Notes under the pieces: model-generated | Database searches by the model: none | The model's input: only the letters and a program-made list of their open reading frames with translations | What the model was told of the DNA's origin: nothing | Made by a program: the position numbers and the translations under genes | Assembly (NCBI GenBank): GCA_001599755.1 | Contig: BCHX01000002.1 | Span: 4,942,330 to 5,006,329 of the forward strand | Direction: 5' to 3' | From: Gliomastix tumulicola | Lineage: Eukaryota > Ascomycota > Sordariomycetes > Hypocreales > Bionectriaceae | DNA length: 64,000 nucleotides | Shown: positions 54,552 through 64,000 of the stretch, one piece after another | Position numbering within the stretch: position 1 is the stretch's first letter | How the letters are laid out: every line of letters begins with the position of its first letter

Positions 54552-56144
54552 ACGTTGTGGCGTGACTTGTGGTGGTGCTGACCTCGGCCGTGCTGAGTCG
54601 GGTTTGGATCGGTGCACCTTGTAGGTCTGCATCTGAATCGACGCAGAAAACTTGCCAGCTGGCGGAACAGCTGGCGTCTCAAGGCGTGACGTAGTAGTGG
54701 GATTCAGGTAACGCCGTATCTCGGCGGACGGCATGTCTTCCGTGACAGGGGGTCGTCGCTCGTCGGCATAGGGGACCTTGGTATCGATGGTGAGGAGGGA
54801 GCGGGTGAGGAAGTCGTCTGAGGGGATCGATGAGAAGTTGATTGTCGAGAAGGACTTTGCTGCCGATCGTAGAGCTCGTAATGAGGCCGTGAGATTCGAC
54901 TTGAATGCGTACTTGAGGGGCTTGAACTGCTCAAGCAGGTACGGTATCGCCTCTTCTTCGATGGACTCGGGGAGCGGATTGAGGGCCATCTCGTCGGCCT
55001 CGGGGTCGGATGCCAAGGGATGCTCGAGATCCTCGCCGGGGGGCGACAGGATTGGCTCGAGAGACCTGCGCATCGGGCTCATCCGCCGGCCGCGGAGCGA
55101 AGACATGGGGCTGCAGGGCGTCTCGACTGACGAGATGCCATCTGTGGCGTAAGACTCCCCAAGCGATGGTATTGAGTCGATGGACATGGTCCGTGTCGAC
55201 AGAGCAGAGCCGCCATTGCCGTCGCTGACAATGGAGATATCATCGTCCGCGAACTCCTCTGGTGGCGAGAGGAGGACACTCATGGGTCCTCGGCTGAGGG
55301 TCAAGCTGATCTCCTTCTCGGAGAGCTGCTGCCCTCCAAGAATATCATCGACGGTGAGTGGCCTGTCGCTCCGCCTCTTCCTCCTCTGCGAGCGCTGACG
55401 AGGGATGTCGGTCGATGCGAGCAGGCTCGCTAGTGAAGCAGGAAGATCGTCTGTGGAGTGCGGATGCCTCGGCCGGCGGCGATGCGTGGAGTGTCGTTTC
55501 GGGGGGTGGGCGGTCTGTCCGCTGTTCGACTTGGGAATCAGCACCGGACTCGTCGGTGTCGGCGGGCGGCTGTGGACGGGCGTCGACGACGTTGTTGATG
55601 CCGGCGGCGAGCGAGCCATCGAAGCCATGAGCGAGGCCTCTAGTCTCTCCTTGCGTTTCCCCATCTCGTCGTCGAAGAAGGATATCGTAGTTATTGATGC
55701 GGAAGAGGGCGACGCAGAAGCGGTAGACCGGATGGGAGAGATGCTGGATGTGACTGGCGATGAGAATTCCCTATAGTCATACTTTGATATGCTTGTTCGT
55801 CTCGAGGATTCGCCGGACGTTTTGCTGCCGATCGTAATGGGCGAGGAGCAGGATGCCGGAGAGGACCGGGACGGTGAGCGAGAGTGTTGTTGGTGTTGTC
55901 GGTTTCGGCGCTGGTGGGTGTGGTAGATGTATTGGCGGAAGAGCGATATCGAGGACTGGGGCGAAGTCGACGGGGAGGATATGGGGGAGATGCAGGCGGA
56001 AGAAGTGGGAGAGGAAGAAGGAGAGGGTTGGCGGGAGTAGATGTATGAGCGTGGAGAGATCATGGCTGCAGATCCGTGAAAGGGGACTGGCGACGACGAC
56101 GACGGGGGTGGACGGGACCCTTGGGCTGATCCAATCCCAATCAA
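54273..56144 (-). CDS. Conserved low-complexity fungal protein with polyQ tract
   Basis: This intronless 623-aa frame is built largely of Ser/Pro/Arg-rich disordered sequence (SPSRSSPASCSSP and similar). Two islands look folded: about residues 415-455 (EAIPYLLEQFKPLKYAFKSN, helical) and the C-terminal 60 residues, containing DFIRIAVMEMMMRKNGKL then RPGRARWALPPRK and a final GVPTRWVSVSY. I believe this C-terminal block recurs in uncharacterised Pezizomycotina proteins, but I cannot name the family. Between them is an uninterrupted run of about 11 Gln coded mostly by CAG. The start could also be the ATG at residue 28 (MISPRSYIY). Large noncoding stretches on both sides suggest a gene with complex regulation. 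A scaffold or signalling role would be a guess. Confidence 0.8.
54520..54551 (-). repeat. CAG/CTG trinucleotide repeat coding for polyQ
   Basis: About ten perfect CAG codons (minus strand) lie inside the low-complexity gene. Length variation between strains is likely for such tracts. Confidence 0.9.
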
Positions 56145-59100
56145 TCAATTCCCAAGTCCCAGTTACACAATCCCTGACGGTTGTGCCTGCTGGCACCTGG
56201 CGACTGGCTCAGCGGCCGTGCTGACCAGCTGCCGTCTGGGGGGGTGAAAATGGGTGGAGCGTGTCCGCGCTAGGTCGGCGTGGAGGAACCATGCATAGTA
56301 TTAACAAGCAAGGGGACTTGTTGGTGATGTATTATTACTTCGTATGCTGGCGCTGATGCTCTCGTCGCCTGCCTGTTCTGCACCGCAATGCATCCGAGGG
56401 CAAGGGCTTGTGTGCGTCCTCGTTTGGTGCGGCGGTCCACTGGTCGGGGAATGAGAAGAGACAACGAACGGGGCTCGGCTGTCGACTATTTTCTCGTCGC
56501 AGGACTGACTGCGTGTTGTGCCAGGAAATGCTCGCGTGTGTCGGAGATGCTGGTACGTAATATGACCAACTGCCCACTTCGGACTGGGCGAGATCGGTGC
56601 ACTAATAACAGCCAGCGTCAGGCCTGAATCGTCCGTCTGGGTCGCAAAGGGTCGAGGATGTCGTGCGTCAATAAATTCGGAAGTGGCCAGGGCAGGAAGA
56701 GAAAGATAGAGATGCTGTAAGAATGCTGGTATGTGGCAGTTGCTGGATCTCAAGTTGGGCGCGGCGCAGATGACGAGTCGACGTGAGGTTATCTCGGGGG
56801 GCCGACAATAAAAGCAGCCACCGGCGGACCAGGGCGCTGGAGCACTGCAAGTGCACCAAAGTATGGTCGGGTTGCCACGTTTGCGCGTGCTGCGGGTGTG
56901 ACTCGTGCCTGCAGCTAAAACCCTAGTCAGCAAGCACGCCAGCCGTATCACCCAGAGTTTGCACCGGGCGTTCCACGGTCAACGGCTTTGTTCGTCTGGT
57001 CGTAGCGACGGTCCGTAGTTTAGGCTTCCTGCACCTTACTCGACATCAAGGAAGAAGAAAGGGTTTTGGGAGAGAGGGACGACGGGCTGCGAATGACTCT
57101 GTGCATATGAACGATAAGACAAAGGGGGGCGGGACTCGTCGGATGCGCTATCAGGCGTGTGTTTCAGCGGAGAAGATAAGGAATCTGCGGGTTACGAGGT
57201 ACGTACAGGCACCTTCCGCCTGTTACGTGTGTGATTGCATACAGACTGCAAGGGCGGTCGGACGCCGTGGAAGGTGGGAGCGATGAGGCGAGGCAGGAAG
57301 CGTGGGCGCTCTTTCCACTGTTTCATTCCCTAGCGGCTGGCTCCCACGCTGCGCCTGCCCTGAAAATGCGACTTTTGGGGCCACACGCCTGCTGAGGTGG
57401 CGCAAGCGTGGGAGGCACGACCGGATGTGTCGCCCTGCAGGTGCCGGTCTGTATCTGTACCCGCACCGCCACCAGATCCCGACACATCACCAAGTACCCT
57501 CTACATGCCAGCTGGCAGTCTGCTGTACGAGGCAGCTTACAGAAGGGCCTCCACCGCACCTGCCTCCAAACCCTCACCTCCTGATTCCAATCTGACGCGG
57601 GCAAGAGTCACAGTCCGTCAGCTTCGCATCAATTCGCAGCCCAGCAAATTCTCCCTTCACTGGTCTCTTTGTCCCTCTGTCTCCCTGTCACGATCCCAGA
57701 GACCAGACGAACGAGTGGTGGCATCGCGGATTCCCACTGCCCCCGCCTGACATCACCCTCCAGCGACTAAAAGACCAGCTAGTGAGGACTGATCTCGTGC
57801 TCGCGACCCTGAGTTATTCCTGGTCGCCGCTCCCTGGCATTCAATATTTGCGAGCAACACGTGTGCCTGCATTGCAGGTCAGCGACCATCAGTTGATGCC
57901 TGGGCACCATTGAAAGGCGGTCGCTTATCCCGCCTCGCTCCAGACCCCTTGGATCTGCGCTATTGGAGGAAGAAACACGGTGGAACGCTGTCAGACATTC
58001 GCCTCTTCGCGTTTGCTGCCGTGGCAGGCCCTCGTTACTAGACGGGAATTCCGCCACGGCAAGAAATCGGAACGCTCATCGACCGACCCTCCCCTCCCTC
58101 TCGACAAGGGAGAGAGAGAGGTTGGGCACCTTCTTGTCGAACCATCCGAGCCTATTGCATGTCACTACCTGGCATGTGCTCAATCTCGCGACACACCATT
58201 TTCCCGGTGATACGACAGCCAAGTCCGGGCTGCTCTCTGCCAGGCTGACAGGATGACATGCTGCGAGTATGGGGTACTGCTCATGCGCCATTCCACACAC
58301 ACACACACACACACGACGCACTGATAACGGGCCTCACATGACCACCTGCCCTTTGTCATCCCAAAGCTTAAGGGACGATTCATGTCACACGGGTCATTGT
58401 TCGCCCTTTCTCAGGACAATGACGCCCCCTGAAGATGTTTTCTCCTTATCGCCCGGTTCATCGCGGCGTCTCAGGCGCGGCAACTCGGAATCCGGGGCTC
58501 CGATGGCTCGCCGATACATCGCCGTCTCTGCATTAATCGCGCTGACCCTCACCCCTTGAATCAAGAATTTTTCTAGCGCAGTAGTAGTAGTAGTAATAGG
58601 GCTCGCCGGGGAGAGTTCAAACGATAACAGCACCACTAGAGCCTCCGCTAGTCACCAACTCTATTGAACGCGCCGGCATTCACTTTCTGTCGACAGCCTC
58701 CCCAGGAACTTTTTTGTCACGGCTGTGGACCCGGCCTGTCCGTATGGGCAACGGATTGTCGCTTGCGCATCGCAATACGAACGCCGGAGCCAGTAATCTG
58801 CTCACGATATATCACGTCGGGTCTCCGCTACAAAGTGATGTGCAGCAGCACGCAATGCGAGCATCATACCTGTCGAGATCTTTTGCTCATGGTGACCACG
58901 CAGGCACTCCTGGCCCCGCGCGATGCGCACCCAGTCCACAATCGTGACTGTGTGTCATCATCAGCCAAGGACAGCGATGGCACATGAGTGAGTTCCTTGG
59001 TCCGAGGAGGCGCCCTTTGCTCTTGTTTGCGCGAGTGCCCAGCGTCGTCTTGGCCCGTCAGGATTCATTTGCTCCCTCGTCCGAGCGGCGTACCAAGCGT

Positions 59101-60001
59101 TCTAGAATTCCCTTTGTCCTGCCGACAAACGTAGGCAGTGGACACGGCCATGTCATCAGTACTCGTACCACCCATCCTGACTGCCAAGTAGGTGTGCCTG
59201 GCTCCTTATCACCCGGCTCTCATTCGTCTGTTCACGCAATGCAGTATGCCGTCATCCCACACTGGCGTTGCTACCTACCCAAGACAGGCGCTGGTGGGTG
59301 GGAAGCAAACGCGGGGTTTATCAGTCCACGAATGCCTGCCCATCGCACGCCCACACCACCATCCCATTCCCTCGATATGTAGGCCGACAAACTTGGTAAT
59401 CGGTCGACCCACCCCCAAAGGCACGCTCAGCTGCGCAGGGTTTCTCGGCCGCTTTGCATCATCATTCGCTGATCCTGGAGTCGCGATGCGCTAGCCTGCC
59501 GGGGGGGCGTCGGAGCCGAAGTGGCTACGAGACCAATGATATGATTGCGATGATTATTATTATTTGTTTGTTTTGTTCAATGTGCTCCAATGCTGTGCAC
59601 GTCGCAGGTTTTTAGAGCGCTAATGACGAGCTCGGGTGAGTGGTGAAGCGCTGGCTGATTGAACCTCATTTAGCGTCCCCTGAATGCTTGAGGCGCCCTC
59701 GCCTGCCGTCCGCTGCGATGAGCTAGCTGGAGGCAGAGCCACTGATCATTGGTGGGCTCGGAAAGGCCAGAAGACTGCTCGCATCAATTCTGCCATAATT
59801 GAGTCACCCTAAGACTGCGTAGAGCTGGGCTAACGCCATCTTTCCGCGATGACCAAGCCCCTGGAAAGTCGCCGAAAAGGGGGCGCAAGAAAGTATCCGA
59901 CGACCTCGACGGGCATTTAAGACGAGCCCTGGCGAAGGAGAGAGAGAGAAAAAAAGGCCTTTATTCTCATCTCTCAATCTGTCGCTGCACTCAATCTTTA
60001 A
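56145..60001. other. Gene-poor divergent stretch, 3.86 kb
   Basis: This lies between the starts of the polyQ gene (minus) and the NmrA gene (plus). No open frame here combines length, codon bias and motif. A (CA)10 run is at 58294-58314 and a GA-rich run at 59938-59953. It may contain long 5' leaders or noncoding RNA, which sequence alone cannot show. Confidence 0.5.
58294..58314 (+). repeat. (CA)10 microsatellite
   Basis: About ten tandem CA units in noncoding DNA. Confidence 0.9.
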
Positions 60002-60943
60002 ATGAAGAAAATGTCGTCAAAAATCCTAATCGTCGGGGCGACCGGCCAGCAAGGCTCTGCCACCATCCAAGCGCTGCTGGCCAATTCGCCAACCAACTCG
60101 CCAGCGCCGGTCGAAATTCTGGCGCTCACCCGGTCCGTCACGTCAAAAAGAGCACAATCTCTGTCCGCAGCGTATGGAGACAAGATCACCCTCGTGGAGG
60201 GTTCGCCGACACACCCAGATCCCATCTTCGAAGCCCATCCAGACATCACATCCGTCTTCCTCGTCACCGTGCCGCATACCGAGGAGGCCCAGGCCACCCC
60301 GATGATAGACGCCTCCGTCGCGCACAGCGTCCAGCACATCGTCTTCAGCAGCGTCGACCGGGGCGGCGACGAGAAGAGCTGGGGCTACGAAACGCCCGTG
60401 GCGCACTTCGCGGCCAAGTGCAGGATCGAGGAGTACCTGCGCAACGCCTGCAAAGACAAGACCACCACCACCACCACGACGCGGTGGACGATCCTCCGGC
60501 CTACGGGGTTCATGGACAACTATGCCCCTGGGACGAGCTTCGGCATGCTGATGTGGACGCTCTGGGCGACGATGCCGCAGGACAGGAAGATGCAGCTGAT
60601 ATCGACCCGGGACATCGGTGTCTTTGCTGGGAGGGTGTTGAGGGAAGGGCCGGATATCTGGGCTGGCAAAGCTGTAGGGTTGGCTAGTGATTCCTTATCG
60701 TTCGGTGAGGCCGAAGCGGTGTTTAAGAGGGTTGTCGGCCAAGAACCCCCGCGGATGTGGTCGTATATCGGCAGCGGTCTGCGATGGGCGGTTGGTGAGG
60801 CCAGCGCGAGCATGAAGTGGTTTGAGGATGTTGGCTTTGCGGCGGACGTCGAGAAGGTCAGGAGCATAGAGCCGAGTCTGCATGACTTTGAGAGTTGGCT
60901 AAGGATAAAGCATGCGGGTGGAGGAGAAGAGGCCGCTGAATAA
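60002..60943 (+). CDS. NmrA-like NAD(P)-binding protein
   Basis: This intronless 313-aa protein has an N-terminal Rossmann fold with ILIVGATGQQGSATIQALL (GxxGxxG) and the pattern of NmrA/HSCARG proteins: SVFLVTVPH, HIVFSSVDRGG, a YETPVAHFAAKCRIEEYL segment in place of a classical YxxxK site, and WTILRPTGFMDNY. Such proteins bind NAD(P) and act as redox sensors or as reductases; NmrA itself restrains the nitrogen regulator AreA. A Thr run (KTTTTTTTRW) lies before the WTILRPTGF strand. The chosen ATG (MKKMSSK) gives a compact N-terminus; M4 is an alternative. It converges on the aldo/keto reductase gene. Confidence 0.92.
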   Translation: MKKMSSKILIVGATGQQGSATIQALLANSPTNSPAPVEILALTRSVTSKRAQSLSAAYGDKITLVEGSPTHPDPIFEAHPDITSVFLVTVPHTEEAQATPMIDASVAHSVQHIVFSSVDRGGDEKSWGYETPVAHFAAKCRIEEYLRNACKDKTTTTTTTRWTILRPTGFMDNYAPGTSFGMLMWTLWATMPQDRKMQLISTRDIGVFAGRVLREGPDIWAGKAVGLASDSLSFGEAEAVFKRVVGQEPPRMWSYIGSGLRWAVGEASASMKWFEDVGFAADVEKVRSIEPSLHDFESWLRIKHAGGGEEAAE

Positions 60944-61097
60944 TGGACTGGACCAACTTTGGATCGATATCACTTCCGGTAGAGCATATTTCGCGGTATA
61001 GTAGTAAATCATATATCCCTCTACTTGACCCAACTCCTAGTTCGATCTATCTTCACAACTGCTAGTCATCTCATCCGTCGGCTGCCTTACTACACCT

Positions 61098-62345
61098 CTA
61101 CTCGCGGTTCAGCGGCTTCGCGCCAGCGACATACTCAAAGTCACCACCCATCTTCGACAGCCACACGTCCGCGCCATCGCGAGGAATCTGAGGCCCGTAC
61201 AGAAAGTTCAGCGGGAACCCAAGATCCAGCGGCGACGCCTCCTCAATCTCCCTGATATCCGCGTCGCTCAGCTTCACACTCAGCGCCTCGATGTTCCCCT
61301 CGAGATGCCTGACGGTTCTGCACCCGACAAGCGGGAACACATACGGCTCCTTGGCCAGCACATACGCGAGCGCCACGGCCAGATGCGAGACCCCCTTCCT
61401 CTCCCCGACGGCCTCGAGCGCCTTGCTCACGCGCTCCTGGTCGTCGGTCGTCGGCGCGTTCTTGCGGCCCTCCGCCGCGGTGGCCTCGCGCTGCGCCGCG
61501 CTCTTGAAGGCGCCGCTGCCGAGCACGCCCCAGGGCACGAGGCCCATGTTCTCCGCGCGCACCATGGGGATGACGTCGCGCTCGAGGTCGCGGGACGCGG
61601 CGTTCCAGCGGCCCTGGTAGACGCTGAACTGGCGGAGGCCGTTGTTGCGCGCGTACTCGTTGGCCTTGCTGACGACCCAGGCGGGCGTGTCGCTGATGCC
61701 GAGGTAGAGGACTTTGCCGGCGGCGACGAGGTGGTTGAGGGACTGCATGAGCTCCGGGATGGACGCGGTGAAGTCCCACCAGTGGACGTAGAGCTGTCAC
61801 TTGTTAGCTGCGGTCTTCAGGGACCGACGAAAAGGGGGGGGACTCACCAGATCGATGTAGCTCGTCTGAAGCTTCTCCAAGCTCGCCTGCACGGCCAGAT
61901 GCAGGCTCTTAGCCCCGTTTCCCCCAAAGTTGGCAATGATCTCGCGATCTCCCTTGCCGCCGTGGAAGTTGGTCGTGAACTTGGTCGCAACGACCATCTG
62001 GTCGCGCACGCCGCGCTTCTTCATCCATTCACCAATCCACTTCTCCGACTGCTCGAACTGGTAGTTGCCCGAGGTGTCGATGAAGTTGCCGCCCTGGCTG
62101 TAGAAGTGGTCCAGGATGCTCTCTGTGGTTTCCTGGTCGCATGCGCCCACTGCGGTTGTTAGTTAGATATCCGGGAGGGTTAACTGAGGGCTAGACTTAC
62201 TGTAGTCTGCCCATTCCGTGCCGAAGCTCATGCCGCCGAGGCAGAGCGGGCTGACTCGGATGGATGCAGTCGGGGAGAGGAGGCGGTATCGAGCAAGGCT
62301 GCTCTTAGCGGGAGGGGCGGGAGGCAGAACGGTGTTAATAGACAT
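61098..62345 (-). CDS. Aldo/keto reductase, aryl-alcohol dehydrogenase / NorB type
   Basis: Exons 62345-62201, 62149-61848 and 61793-61098 give 380 aa. The barrel enzyme has the AKR signature: SPLCLGGMSFGTEW, then NFIDTSGNYQFEQSEKWIG with catalytic Asp and Tyr, VVATKFTTNF with the Lys, and YVHWWDFTASIPELM with the catalytic His. This subgroup includes yeast AAD proteins and the norsolorinic acid reductase-like NorB. Long NADPH-binding loops follow (GISDTPAWVVSKANEYAR; NAPTTDDQERVSKALE). Reduction of an aromatic or polyketide-derived aldehyde or ketone is likely. It is head to head with an atypical SDR at the window end, so this may be the edge of a biosynthetic cluster that lies to the right. 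Confidence 0.94.
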
Positions 62346-63267
62346 GATGGTGGTTTTGAAGAACAGTTACACTTTTAGTGAGTTGAATGTTGGACGATGT
62401 TTTCGTTTGATACACTGGTATAAGATGAAGGGCCTGAGAGGTTACTGTGAAGATGTCGGTGTGGTGACGAGCCAACAACCTCGACGTCTCGAGATGACGT
62501 CCCTTTTATGTATTTAACTTCTATTACGGCTGTGGATTTCCGGCCTCGAAGCCATCTCAAGCTCTGCATCAACCATCTTAGCGCCGACGTGCAGTTGATG
62601 CAAGATTCGTTGGGGCCGACGGCTTATTGCCGAAAACGGCCTGATAAAATCGGCGTTTAGGTGCCTCATTCCAGGATCAGCCACGAACTTGCATCATGCA
62701 CACCCGGATATATAGCTCTTAAACTCCCTCCCCTCCCGGACCTGGCCAAACTCCGGTCGAGCGGCAGCAATCGATGTCAAAAACCTGCATCTATCTATCT
62801 CTACGCCAAAAGGCAGCCAATGCGACACTGCCCATCGCGTGAGTGCAGAGAGAACAACGATTCTACAGACTTCCATGACGGACTTGACGGTGGACCGACG
62901 TCCGACCTCCGCTGCTCGATTTGCTCCTTGTCCGCCGGCGTGTGGAGTGATCATGGTCCGAGGGAGGTCGATATTTGACCTGATTTAGACTGTGGCTTGC
63001 TCAGCTGGCAGTAGCGTCACCATTTTGGTAGATGCGAGGAGCGAGAACGAGTGCGAATGTGATCATGATGAAGCATCCGACTGTGGCATTCCCGGGTATA
63101 TGTAGAGGCAGTATCCAGGCCGCATCATCTCACAGCGTCTCAGCAATAAACGAGCAATTACACACATCTTTTCTCGCATCACGAATGACCCTCTATCTCT
63201 ATACAATTCATCAAACGGCATAATAGCAATCAATCTCCAGCGACCGCACCATCCAAAATCCCCCACC
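62346..63267. promoter_or_regulatory. Shared divergent upstream region of the aldo/keto reductase and the atypical SDR
   Basis: 922 bp lie between divergent starts. No TATA box or palindromic CGG pair was identified with confidence. Confidence 0.4.
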
Positions 63268-64000
63268 ATGTCCTTCTTCGGCAAATCCTCCCTCAGCGTG
63301 CCCCAGCTCACCGCAACAAACAACCTCCTCACCCCCGATACCATCCCCCGCGTGAGCGTCTGGGCCGGCGCGACGTCGGGCATCGGCCTCGCGACCCTCC
63401 AGGCCTTCACATCCCGCGGCCAGCCCTTCAAGGCGTACGTCATCGGCCGCGACGAAGCCCGTCACAAGCCAGCCCTCGACGCCCTGCGCGCTTCAAACGA
63501 CAAGGCCGACATCATCTTCATCGAGGGCCAGGTCTCGCTGCTCCGCGACGTGCAGCGCATCTGCGACGACATCGCCGCCGAGGAGGACAGCATCGATGCG
63601 CTGTTCCTCTCGCAGGGGTATCTGCCCTTCAACGGGCGCGTCGAGACGGAGGAGGGGCTGGAGCGGTGTCTCGCCGTGACGTATTACTCCAAGGTCGCGT
63701 TTGCGAAGCTGCTCATGCCGCTGCTGCGACGGGCGGCGCACCCGCGTATTGTCGCCATCGTCGCTGCTGGGCAGGAGGTCGCGGATATCCCGCTCGACGA
63801 TATTGATTTCGAGAAGCCCGGGCGCTTCGGGCCGATTGCTATCACCAAACAGGGCCCGACTATGATCACGCTCGCTCTGGACCGCATCGCGAGAGACGAG
63901 CCGCGTGTGGTTATCATCCACGCGCATCCGGGGTCCGTGGCTACCGGCGTCCTCTCCAGGAGCGAGGGTGGCGGTCTAAAGCACCATCTACTTCGGTGGA
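63268..64000 (+). CDS. Atypical short-chain dehydrogenase-like protein, 5' part
   Basis: The frame is open from the ATG to the window end (244 codons plus one base), so the C-terminus is missing. WAGATSGIGLATLQAF is a good TGxxxGxG-type cofactor motif (Ala for the first Thr-Gly position), and DALFLSQGYLPFNGR replaces the usual NNAG segment. At the expected YxxxK site the sequence reads PIAITKQGP: Lys is kept but no Tyr precedes it by four, and the usual Ser is an AAGQE stretch. This subgroup is found near polyketide and terpenoid gene clusters in fungi. It could be a non-redox member or use a different acid. The upstream neighbour is the divergent aldo/keto reductase. Confidence 0.85.
   Translation, partial: MSFFGKSSLSVPQLTATNNLLTPDTIPRVSVWAGATSGIGLATLQAFTSRGQPFKAYVIGRDEARHKPALDALRASNDKADIIFIEGQVSLLRDVQRICDDIAAEEDSIDALFLSQGYLPFNGRVETEEGLERCLAVTYYSKVAFAKLLMPLLRRAAHPRIVAIVAAGQEVADIPLDDIDFEKPGRFGPIAITKQGPTMITLALDRIARDEPRVVIIHAHPGSVATGVLSRSEGGGLKHHLLRW

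Noticed and set aside
58984..59382. 132-codon plus-strand frame
   Set aside because: No conserved motif, signal peptide or codon bias.
1..64000. CRISPR array, rRNA, intact transposon or plasmid origin
   Set aside because: No regularly spaced repeats, conserved rRNA segments, transposase or reverse transcriptase motifs, or terminal repeats were found on either strand.

Overview
The window is nuclear DNA of a filamentous ascomycete (Pezizomycotina; Sordariomycetes is my best guess, not proven). The evidence is many genes with short introns (50-107 nt, GTRNGT donors, YAG acceptors), C-ending codon preference in exons, Zn2Cys6 and DUF3468-type regulators, an HET-domain protein, an AA9 polysaccharide monooxygenase and a GH62 enzyme with a fungal cellulose-binding module. 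I resolve 28 protein genes, two of them cut by the window ends. Exon joins were worked out by hand from reading frame, splice consensus and protein continuity. No rRNA, tRNA, CRISPR or intact transposon was seen. One ambiguous base (n) lies at 19744.

Layout. 1-3 kb: end of an SDR gene and a fungal transcription factor. 3.3-8 kb: an (R)-selective amine transaminase, a beta-lactamase-fold serine hydrolase and an HSL-type alpha/beta hydrolase, all on the plus strand. 8.3-13.9 kb: an MFS transporter and an N,N-dimethylformamidase large-subunit homologue, head to head. 15-19.4 kb: GH62 arabinofuranosidase with CBM1, then a regulator carrying two C2H2 fingers plus a Zn2Cys6 cluster. 20-26 kb: SDR, small Dabb-domain protein, Dal5-like MFS transporter, isopropylmalate dehydrogenase. 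26.4-32.4 kb: copper amine oxidase and a semialdehyde-type aldehyde dehydrogenase, head to head. 33-41 kb: single-span membrane protein, DHH phosphoesterase, membrane-anchored HET protein, SDR. 41-50.9 kb: small secreted protein, nucleoside-phosphorylase/ankyrin receptor-like protein, AA9 LPMO, Zn2Cys6 regulator, second secreted protein. 50.9-60 kb: a gene-poor stretch around one low-complexity polyQ protein. 60-64 kb: NmrA-like protein, NorB-type aldo/keto reductase and an atypical SDR running off the end.

How the genes may work together. The most coherent theme is amine and amide breakdown between 3 and 32 kb: a formamidase could release alkylamines, a transaminase and a copper amine oxidase could convert amines to carbonyl compounds, an aldehyde dehydrogenase could oxidise the aldehydes, and two MFS proteins could move substrates. 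The enzyme assignments rest on clear motifs; joining them into one pathway is inference. A second theme is self/non-self recognition (HET protein and PNP-ankyrin protein, about 4 kb apart). A third is plant cell wall attack (GH62-CBM1, AA9), fitting a plant-associated or litter-degrading life.
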